Source: Methanothrix harundinacea (GTDB taxonomy: Archaea; Halobacteriota; Methanosarcinia; Methanotrichales; Methanotrichaceae). From it: 7,242 nucleotides of DNA. The position numbers and the translations under genes were made by a program. The stretch lies in NCBI GenBank assembly GCA_002502785.1, contig DAQG01000040.1:1-7242 (forward strand), read 5' to 3'. Below are positions 5,849 to 7,242 of this stretch, in pieces (position 1 is the stretch's first letter; every line of letters starts with the position of its first letter). Under the pieces are notes generated by a model. It was not told the origin of the DNA. It saw nothing but the letters and a program-made list of their open reading frames with translations, and made no database searches.

Positions 5849-6002
5849 AGAGGAAAAAAGGGAAGGGCAAAAGGCGACGAAAGGCGAAACGGCGATGATG
5901 TCGAAACAGATGATAAGAGGCGGGAAGCGAGCGAGAGGAAGAACGGTCGGGAGAACGACGTGATGAAAATCCAGAAGCTCTGAGCATCTTGAGGATAGAA
6001 GC
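5849..6002. other. Purine-rich intergenic gap between thrC and the methionine synthase
   Basis: On the plus strand 5846-5940 has only 17 pyrimidines in 95 bases, with an almost unbroken purine block at 5847-5866. There is no T-tract terminator for thrC. A 22-codon frame from ATG 5895 rich in Arg and Lys exists, but nothing supports its translation. The gap could be the untranslated leader or linker of a two-gene message. Confidence 0.4.
5991..5996 (+). promoter_or_regulatory. Shine-Dalgarno site for the methionine synthase
   Basis: GAGGAT lies six bases before ATG 6003 and can pair with the 16S anti-Shine-Dalgarno sequence. It is the clearest ribosome-binding site in the window and fixes this start. 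Confidence 0.55.
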
Positions 6003-7022
6003 ATGATTGAGCACGAGAAAGAGATCATCTTCGACGACATCGGAAGCTATCCCCTGCCAGCGGGGATGAGCCGGGAGAAGCTACCCCAGGGCGACTCCTA
6101 CCTTGAATTGGTGAGAGACGCCATCGTCCAGAAGATCAAGGCCGGAGTCGAGCGGCCCACTTACCCCCAGTTCAGGGACATGATCAAGATGTTCATGGAC
6201 CCGATCGAGGACCCTCAGAGGTCCGAGAGCCCTTACATTGTAAAGGCGGAGTCTGCCCGGATTCTGGAGTTGGAGGCGCTGGAGACTCTGGGAAAAGAGA
6301 TGGAAAAGGAGGGAAAGAGGCTTCGTGCGAGGGTATGCGTCACAGGTCCCATCGAGCTGTACCTCGCCCGCTTCGGCGCGACCGACTACGTGGACATCCT
6401 TGAAAACCTCGCAACCAGCGTCGCGAGGTTCCTTGAAGAGGCCAAAAAGGGGCGCCACTTCGAGGTCGCCGTCGCGTCCATCGACGAGCCGAGCCTGGGG
6501 ATCAGCCCGAGCGTCATCTTCGATGACGACCAGATCTCAAAAGCCCTGGAGATCGCAGCCAGTCCCTGCGAGAGGATCGACTGCGAGGTCCACCTCCACT
6601 CGCCCCTGATGGCTGAGCTATGCTCCGCCGTCCCCGGTATCAACGTCATCGGGGTAGAGTCCGCCGCAAACCCCGACTACCTGAAACTAGTCGACAGAAA
6701 GGTGCTGGAGGATCACGACTCCTACATCAGGGCTGGGATCGCGCGAACCGACATAATCGCACTGGTGGCGAGGATGAACGACCGCCTGGGTACGAACCTC
6801 TGGAGAGAGCCCGATAGGCTGGAGAGGGAGGTTTTCGCGGCCGAGTCCGCAAAAGTGATGGAGCGAAGGCTCGCCGAGGCGTGGCGGCTCTTCGGAGACA
6901 GGGTCAGGTACGCTGGGCCCGACTGCGGCCTTGGCTCCTGGCCGAGCCAGAAGATGGCCGCAGTCTGCCTCGCCAACTGCGCGAAGGCAATCGCCGTCTT
7001 CAGATCCCGGCAAGATCGTTAG
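6003..7022 (+). CDS. Core (MetE C-terminal-like) methionine synthase, cobalamin-dependent archaeal type
   Basis: The product is 339 residues and corresponds to the catalytic C-terminal barrel of MetE without its N-terminal half. Archaeal enzymes of this short family (called core methionine synthases, Mes) transfer a methyl group to homocysteine to form methionine, taking it from methylcobalamin or a corrinoid protein and not from methyl-THF-polyglutamate. FDDIGSYPLP (10-19) is the N-terminal signature. VTGPIELYLARFG (113-125) and ASIDEPSLG (158-166, with the IDEP motif) are barrel strands. Zinc/thiol-site candidates are H197/H199 in EVHLHS, E219 in GVESAANP and C308 in AGPDCGLGSWPSQ (304-316). 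The family usually has His-X-Cys where this protein has His-X-His. The start has a good Shine-Dalgarno site. It lies 154 bases after thrC in the same direction. Uroporphyrinogen decarboxylase-like methyltransferases are the main alternative, but the GPDCGLG-WPSQ signature favours methionine synthase. Confidence 0.85.
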   Translation: MIEHEKEIIFDDIGSYPLPAGMSREKLPQGDSYLELVRDAIVQKIKAGVERPTYPQFRDMIKMFMDPIEDPQRSESPYIVKAESARILELEALETLGKEMEKEGKRLRARVCVTGPIELYLARFGATDYVDILENLATSVARFLEEAKKGRHFEVAVASIDEPSLGISPSVIFDDDQISKALEIAASPCERIDCEVHLHSPLMAELCSAVPGINVIGVESAANPDYLKLVDRKVLEDHDSYIRAGIARTDIIALVARMNDRLGTNLWREPDRLEREVFAAESAKVMERRLAEAWRLFGDRVRYAGPDCGLGSWPSQKMAAVCLANCAKAIAVFRSRQDR

Positions 7023-7093
7023 AGGAACGCCCCCCCGGCCCGATTTCGATACGCTGGAGGTCCGTTCAGGCCGGGAGATCGACCTTGTCAGCC

Positions 7094-7103
7094 TCTTTTT
7101 TCT
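7094..7103 (+). terminator. Oligo-T transcription terminator candidate
   Basis: TCTTTTTTCT with six consecutive T residues (7096-7101) lies 74 bases after the methionine synthase stop. Archaeal RNA polymerase can terminate at such T-runs without a stable hairpin. Only a weak GGTC/GACC pairing is present upstream. Confidence 0.4.
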
Positions 7104-7242
7104 GATCTTCGAATTATCCTCAGTCGTGCGCTCGTCGGAAGTCTACCAGTGAACAGCCGATATAATTTAGCTGATTTTTGGGTTTACGTAACTATTTTCT
7201 AGAATACGTTTTCGCTCTGAACTGTCAGGATACTAACACATA
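7104..7242. other. Non-coding right edge, AT-rich
   Basis: No gene is recognisable. On the minus strand all three frames entering from the right edge close within 15 codons. GC content falls after about 7155. TATAATTTAG (7160-7169) resembles a TATA element that could serve a gene beyond the window, and TTCTAGAA (7197-7204) is a short palindrome. Neither can be assigned. Confidence 0.35.

Noticed and set aside
5895..5963. Small basic peptide frame of 22 codons between thrC and the methionine synthase
   Set aside because: It has no ribosome-binding site, and the Arg/Lys/Gly content follows from the purine-rich sequence alone.
5135..6040. Long minus-strand open frame of 301 codons opposite thrC
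   Set aside because: It is antisense to an unmistakable threonine synthase, its protein has no recognisable motif, and long antisense frames are expected in GC-rich coding sequence.
1..7242. CRISPR arrays, tRNA or rRNA genes
   Set aside because: I saw no regularly spaced repeats, tRNA cloverleaf signatures or rRNA-like conserved sequence on either strand.

Overview
The window most resembles a chromosomal segment of a methanogenic archaeon, probably a GC-rich Methanothrix/Methanotrichaceae-type genome (inference, no search possible). The basis is a short archaeal-type cobalamin-dependent methionine synthase, a large CHAT-STAND-TPR protein of a kind I associate with Methanothrix-like genomes, an IS1-family transposase of the sort seen in Methanosarcinales, weak or absent Shine-Dalgarno sites, TATA-like upstream tracts and an oligo-T stop after the last gene. 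Housekeeping genes are strongly GC-rich with many CTC/CTG/AGG codons.

Layout. Positions 1-287 (minus) carry the N-terminal part of an IS630-family transposase that runs off the left edge. Positions 355-987 (plus) are the 5'-truncated remainder of an IS1-family transposase. Positions 988-1142 form a non-coding promoter region with nested inverted repeats. Positions 1143-4466 are one continuous reading frame of 1,108 codons for a CHAT protease, STAND NTPase and TPR protein. It is broken only by an in-frame TAG at codon 117 and an in-frame TGA at codon 833, so automated calling would show three separate genes (1143-1493, 1527-3641, 3660-4466). The TPR part is strikingly AT-rich compared with the CHAT/NTPase part. 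Positions 4469-5848 encode threonine synthase. A purine-rich, apparently non-coding gap (5849-6002) separates it from a core methionine synthase at 6003-7022. An oligo-T terminator candidate lies at 7094-7103, and the last 140 bases hold no recognisable gene.

How the parts fit. The left 4.4 kb looks like an accessory or defence-type locus: transposase debris next to a signal-transducing, caspase-like STAND protein that seems to have been inactivated recently, or that needs stop-codon readthrough. The right 2.6 kb is a metabolic pair at the ends of the aspartate-family pathway. Threonine synthase makes threonine from O-phosphohomoserine, and the methionine synthase methylates homocysteine. They share direction but have a 154-base gap, and the methionine synthase has its own ribosome-binding site.
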